Shown here: positions 20,813 through 28,841 of the stretch, in pieces | Numbering within the stretch: the stretch's first letter is position 1 | Layout of the letters: every line of letters begins with the position of its first letter | The notes under the pieces: model-generated | Databases searched by the model: none | What the model was told of the DNA's origin: nothing | What the model saw: the letters and a program-made list of their open reading frames with translations, nothing else | Position numbers and translations under genes: made by a program | Assembly: GCA_019751915.1 (NCBI GenBank) | Contig: JAIEMS010000020.1 | Location: forward strand, 47,281-111,280 | Source: Burkholderiaceae bacterium | GTDB taxonomy: Bacteria > Pseudomonadota > Gammaproteobacteria > Burkholderiales > Burkholderiaceae_C | Direction of reading: 5' to 3' | Length of the DNA stretch: 64,000 bases

Positions 20813-21790
20813 TCAAGCGAAGTGGTCAAACGATGCATAGCGCTGCACCAGCGGCAGGCCGTGTGCGTCGATCAAGCGCAGCCCCGGCGTGGACTCGATG
20901 GTGCCGATGCGCGTCACCGGGGTAGCGCTGGCATGGGCCGCCGCCGCCACGCTAGCACGGGCCGCAGGCGCGGCGGTAAAGGCCAGCTCGTAGTCGTCGC
21001 CACCGGCCAAGGTGCATTGGCGAAGCAAATCGAGATCCAACAAAGCGCCAGCGCTTGCACCACAAGCATTAGCAGCTATTAATTTTGTAGTGACCGAGGT
21101 GTCGATGCAAGCCCCGACACCCGAGGCCCGCAGAATGTGGCCTAAGTCGCCCAGCAGTCCGTCGCTCACGTCCAGCGCACTGGTGGCCACGCCGCGCAAG
21201 GCTTGGCCCAATGCCACGCGCGGCGTTGGCGCTTCAAGGCGCTGCTGCGCGCCAGCCAACACACCAGGCGCTAGGTGGATGTGGCCTTGCAGCGCTTCGA
21301 GGGCCAAGCGCGCATCGCCCAGCGTGCCACTGACGTAAATATCGTCGCCGGGCTGGGCACCACTGCGCAGCAACGCTTGACCCGCAGGCACCTCACCCAT
21401 CACGGTGATGCAGATATTCAACGGCCCTTGGGTGGTGTCGCCGCCCACCAACTCGCAATCGTGGGCATCGGCCAGCGCCAGCAAGCCCGCAGCAAAGTCT
21501 TCGAGCCACGCAGCATCGATGTTGGGCAACGCCAGCGCCAACGTAAATGCCAAGGGCCGAGCGCCGCAAGCGGCCAAATCCGACAAATTAACCGCCAACG
21601 CCTTGTGGCCCAAACGCCGGGCATCGGTGCCCGCAAAAAAGTGCCGCCCCTGCACCAGCATATCGCTGGAGACGGCCAACCGCATACCCGGTGCCAGCGC
21701 CGCCAGCAGCGCACAGTCGTCGCCAACACCCAAAGCGGCGCGGCGCACGGGCCGCGTGAAGTAACGTGCAATGAGATCGAATTCGCCCAC
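20813..21790 (-). CDS. thiL: Thiamine-monophosphate kinase
   Basis: ThiL makes thiamine diphosphate from thiamine monophosphate. The product starts GEFDLIARYF and has GVGDDCALL with the metal-binding aspartates, SSDMLVQGRHFF, VNLSDLAACGARPLAFT, CELVGGDTTQG, DVSDGLLGDLGHI and the C-terminal GGDDYELAFTA. I chose the GTG at 21790 (325 residues, the E. coli length); a TTG at 21823 is also in frame. A dispersed repeat lies inside the coding region (21046-21091) without breaking the frame. It adds an unusual TTKLIAANACGASAG stretch not expected in the family. Confidence 0.93.
   Translation of the reverse strand: MGEFDLIARYFTRPVRRAALGVGDDCALLAALAPGMRLAVSSDMLVQGRHFFAGTDARRLGHKALAVNLSDLAACGARPLAFTLALALPNIDAAWLEDFAAGLLALADAHDCELVGGDTTQGPLNICITVMGEVPAGQALLRSGAQPGDDIYVSGTLGDARLALEALQGHIHLAPGVLAGAQQRLEAPTPRVALGQALRGVATSALDVSDGLLGDLGHILRASGVGACIDTSVTTKLIAANACGASAGALLDLDLLRQCTLAGGDDYELAFTAAPAARASVAAAAHASATPVTRIGTIESTPGLRLIDAHGLPLVQRYASFDHFA
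21046..21091. repeat. Dispersed repeat, copy 4, inside thiL
   Basis: CGCCAGCGCTTGCACCACAAGC then ATTAGCAGCTATTAATTTTGTAG follows the same order as the intergenic copies: AGCGCTT, AAGC, AGCTATTAA. It lies within the thiL coding sequence and keeps its frame. Confidence 0.55.
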
Positions 21791-21829
21791 AACGTTGGCC
21801 GCGTGTGCCAGACCTGACCGCAACAGGCG

Positions 21830-22162
21830 CTAGAAAAGCGCCAGCGCCTCGTCGCGGGTGGCTGTGACGTTCAAAATCGCCAAAAACCCACTGATGTCGA
21901 ACACCTCGTGAACGTGGGGCTGCATACCGCACAGCACCAACTTGCCGCCTTCTTGCTTCAAGCGCTTGGCAACCACCAGCACCATCCGCAAACCTGCGCT
22001 GGAGATATAGGTCAGCGCCGAAAGATCAAAAACAATCTTTTTGTGCCCCTTGGCCACCACTGCGAGCACTTCAGACTCGATAGTGGCTGCATTGGCACTG
22101 TTGATCTGGCCTTGCAAGGCAACAATGTTGGCCTTGGCAGCAAATTCGATGGTGATCGTCAT
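21830..22162 (-). CDS. STAS-domain anti-anti-sigma factor
   Basis: The 110-residue product MTITIEFAAKANIVALQGQI is a stand-alone STAS domain of the SpoIIAA/RsbV type. It shows FDLSALTYISSAGLRMVLVV near residue 46-65, where the SSAG serine is the residue usually phosphorylated by an RsbW-type kinase and freed by a SpoIIE-type phosphatase. The kinase candidate is at 15143 and the phosphatase gene is immediately upstream (22254). The frame is open up to 22234, but the domain begins at the ATG at 22162. It is the output end of the sensor operon. Confidence 0.9.
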   Translation of the reverse strand: MTITIEFAAKANIVALQGQINSANAATIESEVLAVVAKGHKKIVFDLSALTYISSAGLRMVLVVAKRLKQEGGKLVLCGMQPHVHEVFDISGFLAILNVTATRDEALALF

Positions 22163-22253
22163 GGCGATTTTCAGGGTGCTTGGAAAAGTGGGGGACAAAG
22201 AATGCAGGGTCGCCACCATGATACCGTGGCCCAACCCCCTCAGAGCGGCGGTA

Positions 22254-24308
22254 TCAAGCGCAGCCTTGGTAGCGCAAACTCATGCAGGTAATGTCGTCAG
22301 CCTGCGGCGCGCCACGCTCAAACAGGTGAACATCTTCCAACACCGCCGCCGATAGTTCGGCAGGTGCCAACCCTTGCTCTGCCAAGCTGCCCAAAAGCCG
22401 CTGCAAACGCGCATCGCCGTACTCTTGCCCATCGGGGTCGAAGGCCTCGGTAATGCCGTCGGTGTACAAAAACAGCGTATCTCCCGGTGCCAGATCCAGC
22501 ACCCCCTCCCGGTAAACAAAGCCCTCGCTGACAGCCACCGCAATGCCGCCAGTGCGCGCTACAGGTTCCACCTGTCCTCCAGCACGCAGCAAATAGGGCG
22601 GATTGTGACCAGCATTGACATAGGCGACACGGCCACTGGGCAGGTGCAAGACACCGTAAAAAACCGTCACGAACATCATTTGCTCGTTTTCTGCGGCCAG
22701 CAGATCGTTGAGCTTTCTCATGCAAGAGGTTGGCGATGTCACAAACAGTGCCGTCGCTTTGAGCAACGTGCGGGTAATCGCCATGAACAACGCCGCAGGC
22801 ACCCCTTTGCCTGAAACATCGGCAATGACAAAACCTAAATGCTCATGGTCAATCTCAAAATAGTCGTAAAAATCGCCCCCCACCTCCCGGGCAGCCGTGA
22901 TGTGGCAATGCATTTGCGCGCGCACATCCGTCGGTAAGGTGCGCGGCAAAATACTCAGTTGCACTTGTGCAGCAATTTGCAGCTCTTGCTGCAACCCAGC
23001 CAATCGCGTTTTACTGACCAAAGCCTCGCGCAAATCGACAATCATGGACGACAAGCGCTGGTGTTGGTGAATGATGCGCTGGGTCAAATCGCCCATCACC
23101 AAAGCCAACTGGCGCAGCAATTCTTCGTCACCGTGGGCTGCGCCGCTGGCGGGCGATTGAGAGTGGTTCAGCAAGCGCAGCACTTCTTCACGGCTGGTCA
23201 TGTCCGTGGCATCGGCCAAATGATGCAACTGGGTGCGAATCAGGTGCTCTTGGCGGCGGCGCACGCGCTCTCGCAACGCTTGGCTACTGGCGAGTTCTTG
23301 GGCACTGCGCCGAAACGCAACCACGGCCTGCGCGATACGGCCAATTTCGTCGTCCCCGGCGTACTGCAAGCGCACACTGGCATCGCCGCGCGCCAAGGCT
23401 TGCAAAGCGGTAATGGCTTTGTCCAGAGGCCGAAAACTGCGCCCTAAATAAAAATTCAGCCCCCAAAGTACGGCCAAGACCAGCACCAGCGTCCCTGCAA
23501 GGGCCGATTGGCCCAAAAATCGGCTGGCATCGGCCTCTTGGGTTTCGTCTTCGAGTGTGACCAAGGCCCCTGCTGCGCTGCCCGCAATGTCCAGCAGAGG
23601 GGTACTACTGACGGTGTAGGTACGCGCTGCGGCACCCTGCTGACCGTGGTAGGGCACGCGCGAAGACACTTGCACCCCTGCGCTGTTCCAATGGACGGCA
23701 TCGGTGCTGGCCCCCAAATTACCGCGCAAGTCCAGCAAACTGGCGGTGGTGTCGGTGCGCAGCGCAAAACGCTGCAGGGCATAGCGCGCATGGCGGCCAA
23801 GCACCAACAAGACCGACCCCGTTGGCCCGCGCACAACACGCGTCGCCAATACCAGCGGCGTGCTACCTGAGCGCATATGCAAACCTGCGGCCAAGTCACC
23901 GGCCCAAGCCCGGTCCATGCTCACGGTGTCAAGCAACGGACGCGGTAAAGGCACACCCACCCACAGCGGTTCTTGTCTCGCATCCATCACCGCAACCAAA
24001 GCAAGCGGTTGCTCCGGCCCGGGATGCAAACCCAGTTCGCGCAAGGATTGCGCCAGTGCCTCTGCATCGGCCTGACGCGCCGCTTGCAAAAAATGGGCAT
24101 CGCCCGCTAACTTGTCCAGACTCTGGTTCAGCAAGCGCTCCTCGTTGGCCAGCATTTCACTCCAGAGCGATTCCTGTCCGGCCAGCGCAGTCGCAGCCAA
24201 GCGCTGTTGCAGCAGTTGTTCACGCAACAATCCAGCCCCGCTGAGGCCCAGCACCGTCAATGCCAAAGCCAAGGCCACAATCAAAGTGATACGGGTACGC
24301 AGCAGCAT
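22254..24308 (-). CDS. Membrane sensor with HAMP and SpoIIE-type PP2C phosphatase domain
   Basis: This 684-residue protein has an N-terminal membrane segment (about 5-28), a periplasmic domain, a second segment (about 262-284), a HAMP domain, a coiled-coil linker, and a C-terminal PPM/SpoIIE phosphatase. The phosphatase shows EVGGDFYDYF, VSGKGVPAALFMA, NAGHNPPYLL, LYTDGITEAFD and QADDITCMSLR with the metal-binding aspartates. Such enzymes dephosphorylate STAS anti-anti-sigma proteins; the partner gene is 91 bases downstream. The start ATG at 24308 overlaps the upstream stop in a TGATG arrangement, so the two are coupled. Confidence 0.91.
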   Translation of the reverse strand: MLLRTRITLIVALALALTVLGLSGAGLLREQLLQQRLAATALAGQESLWSEMLANEERLLNQSLDKLAGDAHFLQAARQADAEALAQSLRELGLHPGPEQPLALVAVMDARQEPLWVGVPLPRPLLDTVSMDRAWAGDLAAGLHMRSGSTPLVLATRVVRGPTGSVLLVLGRHARYALQRFALRTDTTASLLDLRGNLGASTDAVHWNSAGVQVSSRVPYHGQQGAAARTYTVSSTPLLDIAGSAAGALVTLEDETQEADASRFLGQSALAGTLVLVLAVLWGLNFYLGRSFRPLDKAITALQALARGDASVRLQYAGDDEIGRIAQAVVAFRRSAQELASSQALRERVRRRQEHLIRTQLHHLADATDMTSREEVLRLLNHSQSPASGAAHGDEELLRQLALVMGDLTQRIIHQHQRLSSMIVDLREALVSKTRLAGLQQELQIAAQVQLSILPRTLPTDVRAQMHCHITAAREVGGDFYDYFEIDHEHLGFVIADVSGKGVPAALFMAITRTLLKATALFVTSPTSCMRKLNDLLAAENEQMMFVTVFYGVLHLPSGRVAYVNAGHNPPYLLRAGGQVEPVARTGGIAVAVSEGFVYREGVLDLAPGDTLFLYTDGITEAFDPDGQEYGDARLQRLLGSLAEQGLAPAELSAAVLEDVHLFERGAPQADDITCMSLRYQGCA

Positions 24309-25123
24309 CAAATGGCTCCGTCTTGTGCCAAGTCCACCGCATTGGGTGCTGTTTGGACGATGCGCGCAATCGATGCCTGCATGCGCTGGTCAAAATCTAC
24401 TGCCAACAATTCTTGGGCGTAGGCATCGACTGCCGCCTGTTGCTCCAGCAACTGTTGCTGCCCTTGCTCTAACGCCTGCAAAGCTTGTTGCAAACCGTGG
24501 CTGGCCGCGTAGTCCAGAGGTAGCGACTGCCCATGCCCATGCAAACCCGCTTGGAGCGCCAGATGCTCGCCCTCTAAGCACCTTCCGGGGCCGCGTGCCG
24601 CAAGCCAAGCGCTCACCATGCCCAGCACCAACACCGTCAAAGCACACAAGGTTTTGACCCAAACCAAGTCCCCCGTCAAGGCCGTCGGCGCTGTCCCGAC
24701 CACCACCGTACCGGCCATTTGCCCCTGCACCTGAATGCTGGTGCGAACTTGGTCGTCAGCCTGCTGCGGCGCAGTGGTGTACAAGGTGACATCGTGTGCA
24801 TCGAGCAAAGCAAGATAGGCCAACCCCGGCGCTTGTTCTAGCGCACGCTGCAAATAGGCCGGAATCCCCGGAAGTTCTTCGAGTGGAATCCCCAACCGCA
24901 CCGCTCGCCCCATTTGCAGTGCAATCGTTTGGGCCACCGATTGCGCCATGGCCCGTGCGTCGTGGCGGGTCTCGCGCTCGGCACTGGCGCGCAACTGCTG
25001 CAGTGACCACAGCGTCACCACACCACCGATGAACACCGTAAGGACAAAAGCCAGCAGACCCAATTGTTTGTCGAGTCCATAGCGCGGTGGAGTGGGGCCA
25101 GCACTTTTAGTCGGCATCGTCAA
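24308..25123 (-). CDS. Small membrane sensor protein (Cache-like periplasmic module)
   Basis: The 271-residue protein has an N-terminal membrane segment (about 20-40), a periplasmic module of about 110 residues, a second segment (about 155-175) and a cytoplasmic coiled coil rich in glutamine and leucine (about 205-250). It has no enzymatic domain. The module reads RLGIPLEELPGIPAYLQRAL...LLDAHDVTLYTT and resembles modules in the neighbouring sensor and the MFS fusion. It overlaps the upstream gene by 17 bases and the downstream phosphatase by a TGATG, so it is probably a sensory partner of that phosphatase. No named family is recognised with confidence. Confidence 0.8.
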   Translation of the reverse strand: MTMPTKSAGPTPPRYGLDKQLGLLAFVLTVFIGGVVTLWSLQQLRASAERETRHDARAMAQSVAQTIALQMGRAVRLGIPLEELPGIPAYLQRALEQAPGLAYLALLDAHDVTLYTTAPQQADDQVRTSIQVQGQMAGTVVVGTAPTALTGDLVWVKTLCALTVLVLGMVSAWLAARGPGRCLEGEHLALQAGLHGHGQSLPLDYAASHGLQQALQALEQGQQQLLEQQAAVDAYAQELLAVDFDQRMQASIARIVQTAPNAVDLAQDGAI

Positions 25124-25874
25124 GCTCCTGCAATTGGCGCAAACTGCTTTGTGTACGGGCCTGCGCTACCACCCATGCAGCATGGGTTTCGTGGGCCGAT
25201 TGCTCCAAAGCATCCAAAGCCTTGCCCCGTGATGGCGCAGGGTATGCCTGACCGCGCAAAATTTTGACCACCCGGTCATACGGTGCTAGCACGCGGCGCA
25301 AGCCAACCACTACGCTAGCCCCAGCGACCAAGCACACCAAAAACACCAACGCCACCACTTGCAGCACCTGCTGGCTGCGCTCTTTCCACTGCGCCAGCGT
25401 CAGGGGCTGTGGGGCCGTCGAGATCGTCAGCACGATACCGCCAGCGGCTTGGCCCAAATCGTTGTCAAAACGCAACCCCATTTGGCGTTGCAGCGGGCCA
25501 TCGATGTACCACGGTGCCTCTTCGGTCAAATGCCGACTCCAATCGGCTGGGGCTTGGCTACCCAACGCACTGGGGTCGGTGCTGTAGAGCAAAGTGCCTT
25601 TGGCAGTGAACACATCAATCGCCAACACTTGCGAAAATCCAGCCCGCTCACGCTCAATCAATCCTTGCAACGCCTGCATTTGCTCCAAATTCAAACCAAT
25701 GGCCAAGTAGCCCTCTGCCGCTGTGCGCAAGCTCTGCAGCAAATAACGATCGCGCTGGGCCATGACATCTTCATGCAAGGTGCGGGCCGCCCAGTAAGTC
25801 AGCACCTGCGTCGTTGCCAGCAAAACCAGTAAACAACCCAGCACAATGGCTAGCAAATGGGTACGTGGCCTCAT
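25107..25874 (-). CDS. Small membrane sensor protein (Cache-like periplasmic module)
   Basis: The 255-residue protein has a membrane segment at about 7-30, a periplasmic module of about 130 residues (EGYLAIGLNLEQMQALQGLI, then DVFTAKGTLLYSTD and a glycine-rich GQAAGGIVLTIS), a second segment at about 172-195, and a short cytoplasmic tail. It is a sister of the next gene (24308-25123) in layout and module sequence. The ATG overlaps the alanine racemase stop (ATGA at 25874-25871). A signal-input role for the phosphatase downstream is inferred from context only. Confidence 0.8.
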   Translation of the reverse strand: MRPRTHLLAIVLGCLLVLLATTQVLTYWAARTLHEDVMAQRDRYLLQSLRTAAEGYLAIGLNLEQMQALQGLIERERAGFSQVLAIDVFTAKGTLLYSTDPSALGSQAPADWSRHLTEEAPWYIDGPLQRQMGLRFDNDLGQAAGGIVLTISTAPQPLTLAQWKERSQQVLQVVALVFLVCLVAGASVVVGLRRVLAPYDRVVKILRGQAYPAPSRGKALDALEQSAHETHAAWVVAQARTQSSLRQLQELDDAD

Positions 25875-27003
25875 AGTCGTTCCTGTGCGTTCAGGGTCAC
25901 GCCACTGTAGTGCCGGGTGGCCAGACTGGCCGTTCCCAGCAGCAAGGTATTGGGTGCTACCCCGGCGGCACCGGCCAACGACTCCAGCGGTTGGTGACGG
26001 CCATAGACCTCAGCCCACATTCCGGGCTGAATTTGATCTACCGAAAAATCACTGACATCGACACTGACCATTCCCATCGCAACCCCCCCACAATGGCAGC
26101 AGGGCGCTCACCAAAATAGAGCGCACCCCGATTGACCAGAGAAAATGGTAAACCATCGCCGTAACCCAAAGCGACGGTCGCAACCCGGCAAGCGCGGGGT
26201 GTGCGATAACTACCGGCATAACCAATTTCAGTGCCTGCGGGCACTTGCGCCACGCGCAGCACTGGGGCATAGAGGCTGGCAACCGGACGCAGCGGCTGCT
26301 GTCGATCCGGCGTAGTGTGAACGCCAAAAATAGCACTGCCAACGCGGGCGTGGTCGAAATGCCAAGCCGGGTCGGCAAACACGCTCGACGAGGTGGCAAT
26401 ACTGCACTCGGCCTGCGGCAGTTGGGCTGTCCAATGGGCAAATTCTGTGCGCTGGCGCAAGCACTCCGGGGCGGCTGGATCGCTAAAACGCCCCAGATGA
26501 GTGACCCAGACCAAGGGTTTTATATCGTCCCAAACGGGGCTACCGAGCTGCAACGCTGGCAATTCGGTGCTTCTAAAACCCAGCCGCGTCAGGCCCGTAT
26601 CTAAATGCAATGCCACTGGCAGGGGCGCACCGTGGCGGCGACCATAGCCCCGCAATACAGGCAGCTCATGCGGCCCGGCCAGCACGGGTACCAGTCCATG
26701 CTGAGAAAAATACTCTGGTGCCAAACCGCCCAAACCATTCAACACAAAAATCCGAACCGATCGCTGTGGCAAGAGTGCGCGCAAGGCCAGTGCCTCTGCA
26801 CTGTGGGCGACCCAAAAATCTTGGCACCCCCAGCGCAATAACCAAGGCGCTACCGTCGCAACGCCCAAACCGTAAGCATCGTTTTTCAATACAGCGCCGG
26901 TACGCCCGCCCCGAAACGCACCACACACCGTGCGCCAGTTGTGTGCCATGGCCTCCAAATCGACCTGCAGGCAGGGGCGGTCGCAGGCGAGTGTTTCGGT
27001 CAT
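25871..27003 (-). pseudogene. alr: Alanine racemase, frameshifted near the C-terminal domain
   Basis: Alanine racemase interconverts L- and D-alanine using pyridoxal phosphate. The first ~300 residues are intact: the PLP lysine is Lys40 in AVLKNDAYGLG, with HLDTGLTRLGFR, the RVGSAIFGVH segment, the IGYAGSYRTPR catalytic tyrosine region and VALGYGDGLP. At a run of seven G (26089-26083 on the minus strand) the frame breaks. The remaining ~65 residues (MGMVSVDVSDF, IQPGMWAEVYG, NTLLLGTASLATRHYSG) continue in another frame to 25871; one more G would restore a single ORF of about 377 residues. It may be a real lesion or a homopolymer sequencing error. It overlaps the genes on both sides by ATGA. 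Confidence 0.85.
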
Positions 27004-27683
27004 CGCACCCCCACGGGCGGTGGCAGCAAGCGCAAACTCCCCACTGTGCTGCCGGGCAGTACGCCATGCCAGCCCTGTAAGAACAAAGCCTGCTGCTCAG
27101 ACAAGGCCGCACCGTCTAGCTCGCATCCAACCCCAGTCGACACCGCCTCGTTGTGCAAAAGCAGAGATGCCGCATCGCGCACCAGCAGGTAACGGGCAAA
27201 ACCGCCGTAGCGGTATTCCAAAGCACGCACAGTGAACCCGCAGGCCAGCAGGTTGTGCCAACTGGCAGTATTCTCTGGCGCTGCGGTGGCAAAAAGCACC
27301 CGATCATTGCCAGCGCAAGCCACACGTTTTGCCACCAAAGCGCGTTGCAGGCCTTGCCTGCGCCAAGTCGGCGCTACGGCAGCACCGGCCAGTTTTGCCA
27401 ACGGCTGCTGGGCCGATAAACCCAAGTGATGGCGGGGGTCGTCCTCGGGCAATAAATCATGCTGAAGAACACCGTACGCAACCAAGTCAGAGCCAGCCCA
27501 TGCCCCGATGACGCTGCCCCGCCCCTGCAACAAGCTGACCAAAAAAGAACGTGATTCGGGTTTGACCATCTGCGGGCCCATCCCCTCCATACTGAGGCGG
27601 TGCAGGGCCTCCATCACATCAAGGTCTGACAGCGTGAGCAAGCGCCAATGCAGCGACGACAGCGCAGTTGGCACGTTGCTCAT
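27000..27683 (-). CDS. GNAT-family N-acetyltransferase
   Basis: The 227-residue product has a GNAT fold: the acetyl-CoA-binding loop is LAGAAVAPTWRRQGLQRALV (about residues 97-116, the Q/RxxGxG/A-type segment) and the C-terminal LLACGFTVRALEYRYGGFARYLL is the usual motif B. The acceptor substrate is not known. It sits between the substrate-binding protein and alanine racemase with 4-base ATGA overlaps on both sides, so it belongs to the same pathway or signal system. Acetylation of an amino acid or a cell-wall-related amine is one possibility. Confidence 0.82.
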   Translation of the reverse strand: MSNVPTALSSLHWRLLTLSDLDVMEALHRLSMEGMGPQMVKPESRSFLVSLLQGRGSVIGAWAGSDLVAYGVLQHDLLPEDDPRHHLGLSAQQPLAKLAGAAVAPTWRRQGLQRALVAKRVACAGNDRVLFATAAPENTASWHNLLACGFTVRALEYRYGGFARYLLVRDAASLLLHNEAVSTGVGCELDGAALSEQQALFLQGWHGVLPGSTVGSLRLLPPPVGVR

Positions 27684-28754
27684 AACGATGGGCTCGCCTC
27701 TGGGCCAATGGCGATGACCTCGGCGTAATTGAGCATATCAATCGGGGGGTACAAGCGCAGGGTGCGCGCTACGCGCATATTGACCAACAACGAAAAGCGC
27801 TTGAGCGTCTCGACCGGCAACTGGCCCGGCTGTTTGCCCGCCACCAAAATATCCAGCGCCTTGGCCCCGGCCAATTGTCCGACCGAGTAGTAGCGACTGA
27901 CCAAACCGACCAAAGCCCCTCCAGAGCGAACCGCCAACTCGGCTGCGCCAAACGAAGGCAGCTTCAGGGCCAATGCAGCAGGTGAGATACGACTGTAAAG
28001 ACTCCCCAAAAACGTATCGGGCAATAAATAAAGCCACTGGGCACCCTCGGCGTGAATCTGCGCTACGAGGTCTTCCACACCATCACCGACCGGACTGCCT
28101 GTGGCATTGGTACGAAATTTTCGCTCCACCAACTCCATCCGGTGTCGCTGACAAAAGTCAGCGCGCTTGCCCAACGATAGCGCGGGAGTTTTGCTCTGCA
28201 CCGTTGTAGAGCACCCCCATTTTTTGAAATGGCCGGTACGACTGCATGGCACGCAACTGCACATCGGTCGGCACCACATGCACCGCCCCCGTCACGTTGC
28301 GTCCTGGTGCATCTAACCGCGCCACAATGCGCGATTGCAAAGGTGCAGCCACCAACGCAAAGACCACGGGAATATCGCGGATAAAACCCGTGCCGTCAGC
28401 AGCGTCATAGGTGCCAACCACAGCCAGCGTGATGGGCGTACCCCAAACATAGATCAGGTCAGGGCGCAGTTGAGTAGCCTCCTGCAAAATTTCAGGTACC
28501 TGCGCTACGTCTTGCTGCACATCGCGCACCGTGATCTGCGCTTCCAAGCCTGCCTCGCTCAGGTAATTGCGAAACCCCCGATCCACATCGGTTTCGCCCC
28601 GGAAGGTAATCATCAAAATCCGAAAAGGCCGCCCCGAAGCATGGCGCAACCGGGGAGACTCCTGTGCCGCCATAGCCCAAGGGGTCAATGGCAATAGCGA
28701 TACGCCCGCAGCGCGGCGCAGGCTATGGTTCAAAAAGTAGCGACGATGGTTCAT
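27680..28754 (-). pseudogene. ABC-type periplasmic substrate-binding protein, frameshifted
   Basis: Two reading frames together make one protein of the ABC_sub_bind type (TrpX-like). The N-terminal half (from 28754) has a signal region with twin arginines (SLRRAAGVSLLPLTPWAMA), RILMITFRGETDVDRGF, PDLIYVWGTPITLAVVGTYD and FQKMGVLYNGAEQNS. It ends at a stop at 28158. The C-terminal half continues one base out of frame (CQRHRMELVERKFRTN, WLYLLPDTFLGS, ALVGLVSRYYSVGQLAGAKA) to 27680. The break lies between about 28160 and 28185, near GGGCAAGCGCGC; removing one G would join the frames. No ABC permease or ATPase is beside it. Ligand unknown. Confidence 0.78.
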
Positions 28755-28841
28755 CTCAAACTAACTTCGGTTGCAAACCTCCCCTGCGAGGGGGACAGAA
28801 TTTCTTGGGCAGAATAACCGCTTGCGAAGTCACCCCGGCTT

